NCBI GenBank assembly: GCA_043739325.1 | Contig: JAYUFK010000097.1 | Location: 1 to 16,803 of the forward strand | Source of the DNA: Roseiarcus sp043739325 | Lineage (GTDB): Bacteria > Pseudomonadota > Alphaproteobacteria > Rhizobiales > Beijerinckiaceae | DNA length: 16,803 bases | Direction of reading: 5' to 3' | Shown here: positions 5,362-12,464 of the stretch, piece by piece | How the letters are laid out: each line of letters starts with the position of its first letter | How positions within the stretch are numbered: position 1 is the stretch's first letter | Made by a program: the position numbers and the translations under genes | The notes under the pieces: generated by a model | The model's database searches: none | The model's input: only the letters and a program-made list of their open reading frames with translations | Told to the model about the DNA's origin: nothing

Positions 5362-6590
5362 CCGCAAGCCCGCTGGAACAGGTCGTACGCGCAGCGGGCG
5401 GGCGCATCGTCGCCGTGCTGGCCGCCCGCTTCCGCGATCTCGACATCGCCGAGGATGCGTTTGCCGAGGCCTGCGCGCGCGCCGCGCAGGTCTGGCCGCG
5501 AGGCGGGACGCCTTACAATCCGACCGGCTGGCTTTATCGAACCGCCGAGCGTTGCGCGCTCGATGCGCTGCGCCAGCGCAAGACGCGCGCACGCTTGCCG
5601 CCCGACGCCCCGGAACCCGAGCGGACGCCCGAGGAAATCTTGATGGATGACAACACGCTCATTCCGGACGAACGGCTGCGGTTGATCTTCGTCTGCTGCC
5701 ATCCCGCGGTGGCGATCGAGACGCGCGCGGCGCTGACCTTGCGGCTGGTCTGCGGCCTCTCGACGATCGAGATCGCCCGGGCGTTTCTTGTCCGCGAGGC
5801 GACGTTGGCGCAACGGCTGGTGCGCGCCAAACGCAAGATCGCCGAGGCGGGCGTGCCGTTCGAGGTTCCCGGTCCCGACGCTTGGCCCGAGCGGCTTGAC
5901 GCCGTGCTCTCGACGCTGGAAGTCGCCTATTCCAAGGCGCATGAGGACGCGGCGGGCGTCGGCGCGCATGCCGGATACGCCGCCGAAATGCTCGATCTGA
6001 CGCGCGTGCTGACTGAGCTGCTGCCGGAAGAATCCGAGGCGCTGGCCTTCGCGGCGCTGGTGCGCTACGCGGAAGCGCGGCGGCCCGCCCGGCTGAACGC
6101 GCACGGCGCCATGGCGCCCCTGTCCGAGCAGGACCCGGCGCTGTGGCGACGCGGTCTGATCGGCGAGGCGGACGGATTTTTCGCGCGAGCTGCGGCCACG
6201 CGAGAACCAACGCCCAGAGTTTTGCAAGCGGCCCTTCATCGCGTTTGGTGCGAGCGAAAAAGTCTCGACGAACCGCCGCCATGGGGTCGCATTCTTGCGC
6301 TCTACGATCGCTTGCTTGGCTTTGGCGACAACATCGTCGTGCGGCTGAACCGGGCGGTCGCGCTGGCGGAAGTCGAAGGCATCGCGGCGGCGTTGACGGA
6401 GGTCGACGCCTTGAACTCCCCGTCGCTGCAGGAATTCCTGCCCTACCACGCGCTGCGCGCCGACCTCTTGCGCCGCGCCGGGCGAGTTGATGAAGCGCGC
6501 GCCGCCTATGATTGCGCTCTGGCGCTCGGTCCCGCCTCGGCGGAGCGGGCTTGGCTGCAGGCGCGCCAGGAAATGCTGAGGCAGAAATGA
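5358..6590 (+). CDS. ECF42-type sigma factor with C-terminal extension
   Basis: This RNA polymerase sigma factor has 410 aa, about twice a normal ECF. Sigma region 2 covers roughly 10-78 (FRDLDIAEDAFAEACARAAQVWP, then PTGWLYRTAERCALDALRQ). The linker PDERLRLIFVCCHPA (103-117) and sigma region 4 (123-162, LRLVCGLSTIEIARAF) are typical of the group. The long extension (DUF6596-like, then TPR-like helices near LYDRLLG...VVRLNRAVALAEVEG and YHALRADLLRRAGRVDEA) is characteristic. No anti-sigma gene is nearby, as usual for ECF42. Where many members have an FNEGY-type motif after AVL, this one reads VAYSKAHEDAAG (189-200), a possible subgroup trait. It is coupled to the DGPF gene by ATGA overlap. 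Confidence 0.92.
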   Translation: MTASPLEQVVRAAGGRIVAVLAARFRDLDIAEDAFAEACARAAQVWPRGGTPYNPTGWLYRTAERCALDALRQRKTRARLPPDAPEPERTPEEILMDDNTLIPDERLRLIFVCCHPAVAIETRAALTLRLVCGLSTIEIARAFLVREATLAQRLVRAKRKIAEAGVPFEVPGPDAWPERLDAVLSTLEVAYSKAHEDAAGVGAHAGYAAEMLDLTRVLTELLPEESEALAFAALVRYAEARRPARLNAHGAMAPLSEQDPALWRRGLIGEADGFFARAAATREPTPRVLQAALHRVWCERKSLDEPPPWGRILALYDRLLGFGDNIVVRLNRAVALAEVEGIAAALTEVDALNSPSLQEFLPYHALRADLLRRAGRVDEARAAYDCALALGPASAERAWLQARQEMLRQK

Positions 6591-6616
6591 CCGCGCGCGG
6601 CGCAATGGGAAGAAAC

Positions 6617-6645
6617 TTGACAACATACCAACCAGTTGGTATTGT
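6617..6645 (+). promoter_or_regulatory. Promoter with embedded TetR operator
   Basis: TTGACA (6617-6622), exactly 17 bp, and TATTGT (6640-6645) form a good sigma70 promoter 28 bp ahead of the tetR start. The spacer holds the palindrome ATACCAA (6625-6631), four bases, TTGGTAT (6636-6642), with 7-bp perfect arms that run into the -10. Repressor bound there would exclude RNA polymerase, so the TetR/VOC pair is probably autorepressed. Confidence 0.75.
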
Positions 6646-6673
6646 ACTTGGACACTGTTTTCCGTAGGTCGCC

Positions 6674-7288
6674 ATGTCCCGCGCTCCGCACGAATCCCGC
6701 ACCAAATTCCTCGATGCGGCCCTCCTGGTCATCCGCACCAAAGGCTACGAGGCGTCGACGATCGACGACATTTGCGCCGGCGCGAAGCTCACCAAGGGCA
6801 GCTTCTTCCATCATTTCGGCGGCAAGGAAGAGCTCGCCATCGCCGCCGCGCAGCACTTCGCCGACATGGCCGACAGCATCTTCTCCAACGCGCCGTACCA
6901 CTTGCTCGCCGACCCGCTCGACCGCCTGCTCGGCTACGTCGATTTCCGCAAGGCGATCCTGCAGCGCTCGCTGCCCGAGTACACCTGCCTGCTCGGCACA
7001 ATGGTGCAGGAAACCTATGAGACGCATCCCGCGATCAGGCACGCCTGCGACACGCACATCCGCGAGCACGCGGCGATGCTGGAAGTCGATATCGCCGCGG
7101 CCAAGCAGCTCTACGCGCCCGAGGCGGCATGGAGCGCAGCAAGTCTCGCGTTCTACACGCAGGCCGTCATCCAGGGCGCCTTTATCCTCGCCAAAGCCCA
7201 ACACGGCGCCAGCGTCGCCGCCGATTGTCTCGATCATTTGCGGCGCTATCTCGAACTTCTGTTCAACCGGCCTACAGCAAGGGAGTAA
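6674..7288 (+). CDS. TetR family transcriptional regulator
   Basis: This is a ligand-responsive DNA-binding repressor. The 204-aa product has the standard N-terminal TetR HTH at about 28-50: STIDDICAGAKLTKGSFFHHFGGKEEL in pieces, with the diagnostic KGSFFHHFGGKEEL block at 41-54. An all-helical ligand and dimer domain with a CLLGTMVQETYETHPAI segment (about 105-122) follows. AGG at 6666-6668 precedes the ATG. A palindromic operator sits inside its own promoter. The VOC gene begins five bases after its stop, so the two are one transcription unit. The effector is unknown. Confidence 0.93.
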   Translation: MSRAPHESRTKFLDAALLVIRTKGYEASTIDDICAGAKLTKGSFFHHFGGKEELAIAAAQHFADMADSIFSNAPYHLLADPLDRLLGYVDFRKAILQRSLPEYTCLLGTMVQETYETHPAIRHACDTHIREHAAMLEVDIAAAKQLYAPEAAWSAASLAFYTQAVIQGAFILAKAQHGASVAADCLDHLRRYLELLFNRPTARE

Positions 7289-7293
7289 ACGCC

Positions 7294-8067
7294 ATGCCAA
7301 ACACGACCAATCCATTCGTCTGGTACGACGCGATGACGACCGACATGAAGGCGGCGGAGAAATTCTATCATTCCGTCGTCGGCTGGGACATCAAGGATTC
7401 CGGCATGCCCAACACCACCTACAGCATCCTCTCGATGGGTACGACGATGGTCGGCTGGCTGATGCCGATTCCCGAAGACGCGCGCGCGATGGGCGTGCAG
7501 CCGTCGTGGATGGGCTATATCGGCGTCGATGATGTCGACGATTACGCCAAACGCGTCAAGGCGGCCGGCGGCGCGATTCATCGCGAGCCGGCGGATATTC
7601 CGGGCGTCGGGCGCTTCGCCGTCGCAGGCGATCCGCAAGGCGCGGGTTTCATTCTGTTCAAGCCAAATACCGATCAGGCGCCGACGCCCGCGCCGATGGC
7701 AACGCCTGGCCAGGTCGGCTGGCGCGAATTGCACGCCGGCGACGGTCCCGGCGCCTTCACCTTCTATTCCAACCTGTTTGGCTGGACGAAAGATCAGGCG
7801 ATGGATATGGGCGCGATGGGCGTCTATCAGACCTTCAAGACTGCCAGCGAACAAGGCGGCGGAATGATGACCAAGAGCGCTGAGACGCCGCAGCCGCACT
7901 GGCTGTACTACTTCAACGTCGACGCGATCGACGCCGCAGCCAAGCGGGTGACCGACGCAGGCGGCAAGGTCGTCAACGGGCCGATGCCGGTTCCCGGCGA
8001 CATGTGGATCGTCCAGGCTCTCGATCCGCAGGGCGCGATGTTCGGTCTGCTGGCGCCAAAACGCTGA
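7294..8067 (+). CDS. VOC family protein, two glyoxalase-fold domains
   Basis: The 257-aa product has two tandem vicinal-oxygen-chelate modules. The first (about 6-125) begins NPFVWYDAMTTDMKAAEKFYHSVVGWDI and ends AGDPQGAGFILFKP. The second (about 137-257) begins GQVGWRELHAGDGPGAFTFYSNLFGW and ends ALDPQGAMFGLLAP. The layout matches hydroxylase-like or CFP30-type VOC proteins often called glyoxalase/bleomycin resistance proteins; the substrate is not determined here. ATG 7294 is chosen because GGGAG (7281-7285), lying just ahead of the tetR stop, serves as its ribosome site. Regulation by the upstream TetR is likely. Confidence 0.9.
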   Translation: MPNTTNPFVWYDAMTTDMKAAEKFYHSVVGWDIKDSGMPNTTYSILSMGTTMVGWLMPIPEDARAMGVQPSWMGYIGVDDVDDYAKRVKAAGGAIHREPADIPGVGRFAVAGDPQGAGFILFKPNTDQAPTPAPMATPGQVGWRELHAGDGPGAFTFYSNLFGWTKDQAMDMGAMGVYQTFKTASEQGGGMMTKSAETPQPHWLYYFNVDAIDAAAKRVTDAGGKVVNGPMPVPGDMWIVQALDPQGAMFGLLAPKR

Positions 8068-8078
8068 ACGAGGCGGCG

Positions 8079-8105
8079 CGCGCCCGAGCCGTTGGCTCGG
8101 GCGCG
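8079..8105 (+). terminator. Strong GC hairpin after the VOC gene
   Basis: A perfect 12-bp stem CGCGCCCGAGCC (8079-8090) / GGCTCGGGCGCG (8094-8105) has a 3-nt loop and starts 11 bases after the VOC stop. It lacks a T-tract, so it is either a terminator of the GC-rich, tail-less kind or a 3' stabiliser of the tetR-VOC message. Confidence 0.5.
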
Positions 8106-8213
8106 AACCGGCAGGCCGCGTGATGACGCGCATGATAACGATAAGCAAGATCGACATCGCCGCGTTGAAGGCTGTGAATGCCGGTCTTTGAATCAAATAC
8201 GAGAGGATTAGCG

Positions 8214-8681
8214 ATGATCGAACCACCGCAGATCGTCGAGACGGAGGCTCGCCTCATCGCCAGCATCCGCCTCGTCGCGCGTTGGGATGAGATGCGCGCG
8301 GTGATGGGACCGGGCGTCGGCGAATTGAATGCCGCTGTCGCCGCGCAGTGCGTCAAGGTGACCGGGCCATGGTTCAACCACCATTTTCGCCGGCCGACGG
8401 AAACGCTCGATTTTGAAATCTGCTTGCCCGTCGCTTCGCCGGTCAAGCCGGTTGGGCGGGTGAAACCGAGTGAATTGCCCGCGATGAGAGTGGCGCGAAC
8501 GGTCTATCACGGCGGGTATGAAGGACTCGCTGGCGCATGGGGCGAACTTCAACGCTGGATCGCCGCGAACCGGCTCATGCCGCGCGACGATTTTTGGGAA
8601 TGCTATGTCTCGGGCCCCGAATCCGGCGCCGACCCAGCGCAGTGGCGCACCGAGCTCAACTGGCCGATCGCGCCGGATTGA
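8214..8681 (+). CDS. GyrI-like effector-binding domain protein
   Basis: The 155-aa product is a free-standing effector-binding domain of the kind fused to AraC/MerR regulators or found as GyrI/SbmC. Features are PPQIVETEARLIASIRL at the start, LDFEICLPV in mid-protein, and the closing pattern YHGGYEGLAGAWGELQRWI...WECYVSGPES...WRTELNWPI. Such domains bind small hydrophobic or cationic compounds. GAGAGGA (8201-8207) favours ATG 8214; an in-frame ATG at 8178 with GAAGG would add 12 residues. It converges on the following lipoprotein gene, with only 36 bases between stops. Confidence 0.82.
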   Translation: MIEPPQIVETEARLIASIRLVARWDEMRAVMGPGVGELNAAVAAQCVKVTGPWFNHHFRRPTETLDFEICLPVASPVKPVGRVKPSELPAMRVARTVYHGGYEGLAGAWGELQRWIAANRLMPRDDFWECYVSGPESGADPAQWRTELNWPIAPD

Positions 8682-8717
8682 ATTGAAGAGCGCTTCACGC
8701 CCTGCCCTGGCCGGCCC

Positions 8718-9923
8718 CTATCCCCCGGCAAAACTCCTCGGCGCGGAGCTCAGCACGGAAGCCGCGCCATTGGAGATCTGAAGAATCGCCAGCCCGCGCT
8801 CGTTCGGCCCGTCGGCGCGGAAGCGGAAAACGCCATCGGCGCCGTTGAAGCCGGACGCATTGGTCAGCACTCTATCCGAAAACCTTTGCGAGCCCTGCGT
8901 GCGCGCCAGCGCCGCGACGAGCGAAACCGCGTCATAAGACAGCGTCGCCAGACGCGTCGGATCGCTGTTGAACTTGGCATGGTAGCGCGCCGCGAAAGCG
9001 TTGAAGCCGGCATTCTCAGGCGCCGAGAACCATGCTCCTTGCAACGCCGGCAATTTTAGAACGCGCGCGTCGTTCCAGATGCCGGTGCCGAGAATTTGCG
9101 TCTTCACGCCGTTGGCGACCAATGCCGCGCTGACGCCGGGCATGCCGTCCGCCTGCTCGGGAATGAACAGCGCGTCGACCTGGCCGGAGACGCCGGCGAT
9201 CTCCTTGACGGCCGCTGCCGCTTGTCCCGGCGAATAGCGCGCGATCGTCACGACGCGGGCGTTGAGACGCGCCGCCTCCTGCTGGAATTCCGCCACCGCG
9301 ATATTGCCGTAGTCGCTTTGCGGCGCCAGCACCGCGAAGGATTTCTTGCCTTTTGATTCGGCGTAGTCGACGATCTTGTCGACGTAACTCTCGATCAGGA
9401 ACGACAGCAGGTAGACGCCATGCGAGGCGACGCTGGTGTCTGTCGAAAACGCGATAACCGGACGACCGGCGCCTTTGGCGACGCGGCCAACCTCGCGCAC
9501 GCTTGACGAGAACAGCGGCCCGACGATCATTTCGGCGCCCGCGCCAACCGCGGCTTGCGCCGCCTGCGCCGCGCCCTCCGGCGTCGAGTGATCGTCGAGG
9601 ACCATCAGCGTGACCTCGTTGGCGCCCGATTCTTCCACCGCCAGTTGCGCGGCGTTGCGCAGCGAAACGCCGACGCCGCTGGGTCCGGCGCCCTGCGTCA
9701 GCGGCAGGATTAAGCTAACGCGCACCGGCCCGGAGCCAATCGTATCGCCCGTCGTTGGCGCGTTCAGCGGCTGGGATTGCACAGGGGCCGTCGGCGCGGC
9801 GAACGGGTCGAGGCTCGAGGAATTGCAGCCCGCCAGCCCCAGCGCCGCGACGCTGGCCACGACCAGAGCGAGCGGTTTCGCGAGCCAGCGCCCGAAATGC
9901 GGTGTTGCGACGCCAGCCGTCAT
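8718..9923 (-). CDS. Periplasmic-binding-fold lipoprotein, LpoA/LivK-like
   Basis: The 401-aa product has a lipoprotein signal: a basic and hydrophobic stretch ends in LAGC with lipidated C33. Then comes a proline- and alanine-rich linker and a type I periplasmic-binding fold (about 66-395) with VRVSLILPLTQG, VTLMVLDDHSTPEGAAQAA, AEMIVGPLFSS and RPVIAFSTD. Annotated relatives are called penicillin-binding protein activators or ABC substrate-binding proteins. No transporter genes are adjacent, so the first name fits better. A good ribosome site (GAGGAGAGGAC) precedes the start. It is divergent from rsmI, an arrangement I recall as common in Rhizobiales. Confidence 0.85.
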   Translation of the reverse strand: MTAGVATPHFGRWLAKPLALVVASVAALGLAGCNSSSLDPFAAPTAPVQSQPLNAPTTGDTIGSGPVRVSLILPLTQGAGPSGVGVSLRNAAQLAVEESGANEVTLMVLDDHSTPEGAAQAAQAAVGAGAEMIVGPLFSSSVREVGRVAKGAGRPVIAFSTDTSVASHGVYLLSFLIESYVDKIVDYAESKGKKSFAVLAPQSDYGNIAVAEFQQEAARLNARVVTIARYSPGQAAAAVKEIAGVSGQVDALFIPEQADGMPGVSAALVANGVKTQILGTGIWNDARVLKLPALQGAWFSAPENAGFNAFAARYHAKFNSDPTRLATLSYDAVSLVAALARTQGSQRFSDRVLTNASGFNGADGVFRFRADGPNERGLAILQISNGAASVLSSAPRSFAGG

Positions 9924-9980
9924 GCAGTCCTCTCCTCGAATTGCGCCCGGGCCAAACGCCCCGGTTCTGATTCACGAGAG

Positions 9981-10009
9981 ATTATGGCATTTTAGTTGGG
10001 GGGTGGTAA
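9981..10009 (-). promoter_or_regulatory. Candidate promoter of the lipoprotein gene
   Basis: On the minus strand TTACCA (plus 10004-10009, 4 of 6) and CATAAT (plus 9981-9986, 5 of 6) are 17 bp apart, 58 bp ahead of the lipoprotein start. It lies in the 170-bp divergent region. No comparably good hexamer pair was seen for rsmI. Confidence 0.35.
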
Positions 10010-10093
10010 ACGCTTGTCGCCAAGGCTCGGTTTTTCCCGCGCCTGCTGCGTTACAGCAAGATGTGACCAAGTGTTGAAAGGCTGCAAGCAATT

Positions 10094-11023
10094 ATGGTCC
10101 GCCGCGAAACCAGCCATGCCGCGCCCACGCGTGCTCCGCGCGCCGCCGCGTTCACGGCGCTCGGCGCGCGCGCGCAGGCGGAGCCGATCGCGCCCGGCCT
10201 GCACATCGTCGCGACGCCGATCGGCAATCTCGGCGATATCACGCTGCGGGCGCTGGCGACGCTGGCCGCCGCCGATGCGATCGTCGCCGAGGACACGCGG
10301 GTTTCGCACAATCTGCTGGCGCATTACGGGATCGAAGCGCCGCTCATCGCCTATCACGAGCACAATGCGGCGCAGATGCGCCCGCTGCTGCTCGCCCGTC
10401 TGGCGCAAGGCGAAGCGCTGGCGCTGATATCCGACGCCGGCACGCCGCTGATTTCCGATCCCGGCTACAAACTCGTCGCGCAAGCGCTGGATGCCGGCAT
10501 CGCCGTAACGACGGCGCCGGGCGCATCCGCCGTGCTGGCGGCGCTGGCAATCGTCGGGCTGCCGACGGATCGTTTCTTTTTTGAGGGATTTTTGCCGCCC
10601 AAGAGCGCGGCGCGGCGCGCCCGCATCAATCAGCTCGCGGGCGTGCCGTCGACGCTGGTGTTCTTCGAATCGCCGCGCCGTCTCGCCGAAATGTTGAGCG
10701 ATCTGGCCGCCGAACTTGGTCCTCGGCCGGCGGCCGTGGCGCGCGAACTCACCAAATTTTACGAATCGACGCGGCGCGGCCGGCTCGACGAACTCGCCGC
10801 GCTCTATGCTGCTGAAGACGCGCCGAAAGGCGAGATCGTCGTTGTCGTCGGACCGCCGGAAGCGGGCGCCGCGATGGGGGAAGAAGAAATCGATGCGCTT
10901 TTGGGCGAAGCGCTGCAAAAACTCTCGGTCAAGGACGCCGCCGCCGCGGTCTCCGCCCGCAGCGGCGCGCCGCGCCGGCAGATTTACGCACGAGCGCTCG
11001 CGCTTGCCGGATCGAAGCGTTGA
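10094..11023 (+). CDS. rsmI: 16S rRNA 2'-O-methyltransferase RsmI
   Basis: RsmI methylates the ribose of C1402 in 16S rRNA using S-adenosylmethionine, which tunes the decoding centre. The 309-aa product has the tetrapyrrole-methylase fold with signature blocks VATPIGNLGDITLRA (39-53), AEDTRVSHNLL (65-75), ISDAGTPLISDPG (112-124) and APGASAVLAAL. About 35 basic and alanine-rich residues precede the conserved core, so a later start cannot be excluded, though none has a clearly better ribosome site. Its TGA overlaps the TTG start of yraN. Confidence 0.96.
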   Translation: MVRRETSHAAPTRAPRAAAFTALGARAQAEPIAPGLHIVATPIGNLGDITLRALATLAAADAIVAEDTRVSHNLLAHYGIEAPLIAYHEHNAAQMRPLLLARLAQGEALALISDAGTPLISDPGYKLVAQALDAGIAVTTAPGASAVLAALAIVGLPTDRFFFEGFLPPKSAARRARINQLAGVPSTLVFFESPRRLAEMLSDLAAELGPRPAAVARELTKFYESTRRGRLDELAALYAAEDAPKGEIVVVVGPPEAGAAMGEEEIDALLGEALQKLSVKDAAAAVSARSGAPRRQIYARALALAGSKR

Positions 11024-11409
11024 CGGCGGCGAAACGCCTCGGATTGCCGGCGAAACGGCGCGCCCACCTGTTCGGCCTTCGCGCCGAGACGCTCGCGACA
11101 GCGCTGTTGATGTGCAAGGGCTATCGCATCATCGAGCGGCGCTACGTCGTTACCGGCGGCGAAATCGACATCATCGCGCGGCGCGGCGGAACGCTGGCTT
11201 TCGTCGAGGTCAAGGCGCGCGGCACCCTCGACGCGGCGGCGAGCGCCATCACCGAGACCAAGCGCCGGCGCATTTCGCGCGCCGCGCGCGTCTGGATCAC
11301 CCGCAACCCGTGGTCGATGAGCGAAACCCTGCGCGGCGACGCCATTTTCATCGCGCCGGGCCGGCTTCCCCGCCACCTGGCTTCGGCCTATACCCTCGAC
11401 ATCGACTGA
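11020..11409 (+). CDS. yraN: UPF0102 (YraN) family endonuclease-like protein
   Basis: The 129-aa product belongs to UPF0102, a small family with the restriction-endonuclease-like fold. The PD-(D/E)xK-type core is intact: GGEIDIIAR (D50) followed by FVEVKAR (E63, K65). The C-terminal part has the family KRRRISRAARVWI segment. The cellular role is not settled. The TTG start overlaps the rsmI stop by four bases (TTGA), so it is coupled to rsmI, the usual partner. Confidence 0.9.
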   Translation: MTAAKRLGLPAKRRAHLFGLRAETLATALLMCKGYRIIERRYVVTGGEIDIIARRGGTLAFVEVKARGTLDAAASAITETKRRRISRAARVWITRNPWSMSETLRGDAIFIAPGRLPRHLASAYTLDID

Positions 11410-11410
11410 T

Positions 11411-11435
11411 CCGCGCGAGACAGAATCCCGCGCGG
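11411..11435 (+). other. Hairpin between yraN and gshB
   Basis: CCGCGCG (11411-11417) pairs perfectly with CGCGCGG (11429-11435) around an 11-nt loop. It begins one base after the yraN stop and ends five bases before the AAGGA ribosome site of gshB. Without a T-tract it may be a processing or stabilising element, or a chance product of high GC. Confidence 0.3.
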
Positions 11436-11455
11436 CGACAAAGGATTGTGCTTCC

Positions 11456-12406
11456 ATGGCCCTGACCATCGCTGTTCAGATGGACCCGATCGAGCGGATC
11501 AAAATCGCCGGCGATTCGACGTTCGCGTTGCTGCTTGCGGCGCAGTCGCGCGGGCACAAGCTCATGTATTACACACCCGACAGCCTGACGCTCGACGGCG
11601 CGCACGTCCTTGCGCAAGCGCGACCGCTTGAAGTGCGGGATATGCAGGGCGAACACGCGAAGCTCGGCGAGGCAAGCAATGTCGATCTTGGCGAGGTCGA
11701 TGTCGTGCTGCTGCGTCAGGACCCGCCGTTCGATCTGGCCTACGTGACGACGACGCATCTGCTCGAGCGCATCCACCCTAAGACGCTTGTCGTCAACGAT
11801 CCCAGATCCGTGCGCGACGCGCCGGAAAAGCTGTTCGTCATGGATTTTCCTGAGTTGATGCCGCCGACGCTGATTTCGCGCGATCGCGCCGCCATCGAAG
11901 CGTTTCGCGCCCTGCACAGCGAGGTCGTGATGAAGCCGCTTTATGGCGCCGGCGGCGCGGCGGTGTTCAAGGTCGGCGTCAGGGACCCCAACTTCGGCTC
12001 GCTGTTCGATCTGTTCAGCGTAACGTTCCGCGAACCCTGGGTCATCCAGAAGTTCCTGCCGCAGGTTTCGGCCGGCGACAAGCGCATCATTCTCGTCGAT
12101 GGAATCGCGATGGGCGCGGTCAACCGCGTGCCGGTCGGCGACGACATCCGCTCCAACATGGTGCGCGGCGGCTCGGCGCAGGAAACCGAGCTGACGCCGC
12201 GCGAAAAGGAGATTTGCGCACGCATTGGGCCCGAGTTGAAGCGGCGCGGGCTCATCTTCGTCGGCATCGACGTGATCCACGGCAACCTCACCGAAATCAA
12301 CGTCACCTCGCCGACCGGCCTGCGCGCCATCAAGCGCCTTGGCGGCCCGGATCTGGCGGTGGCGATCTTGGAGGCTATCGAGGCCAAACGGGCGGCAAAA
12401 CATTAA
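11456..12406 (+). CDS. gshB: Glutathione synthetase
   Basis: GshB joins gamma-glutamylcysteine and glycine with ATP, the second step of glutathione synthesis in the cytoplasm. The 316-aa product starts with the family block VQMDPIERIKIAGDSTFALLLAAQSRGH (8-35 in pieces). It continues with NDPRSVRDAPEKLF, the ATP-grasp segment VVMKPLYGAGGAAVFKV, IQKFLPQVSAGDKRIILVDG, and the metal- and ATP-binding end GIDVIHGNLTEINVTSPTG. AAGGA lies ten bases before the ATG. It follows yraN at 46 bases and may be read from the same message. Confidence 0.97.
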   Translation: MALTIAVQMDPIERIKIAGDSTFALLLAAQSRGHKLMYYTPDSLTLDGAHVLAQARPLEVRDMQGEHAKLGEASNVDLGEVDVVLLRQDPPFDLAYVTTTHLLERIHPKTLVVNDPRSVRDAPEKLFVMDFPELMPPTLISRDRAAIEAFRALHSEVVMKPLYGAGGAAVFKVGVRDPNFGSLFDLFSVTFREPWVIQKFLPQVSAGDKRIILVDGIAMGAVNRVPVGDDIRSNMVRGGSAQETELTPREKEICARIGPELKRRGLIFVGIDVIHGNLTEINVTSPTGLRAIKRLGGPDLAVAILEAIEAKRAAKH

Positions 12407-12464
12407 CCGCTTGTCGCCGGGACGCGAACCGGCTCAACTCGATGTGCTAGAATCGGCCTCGACC

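Noticed and set aside
5253..6626. Minus-strand open frame of 457 codons opposite the ECF42 gene
   Set aside because: Arginine- and glutamine-rich low-information sequence; an antisense shadow of a clearly functional gene.
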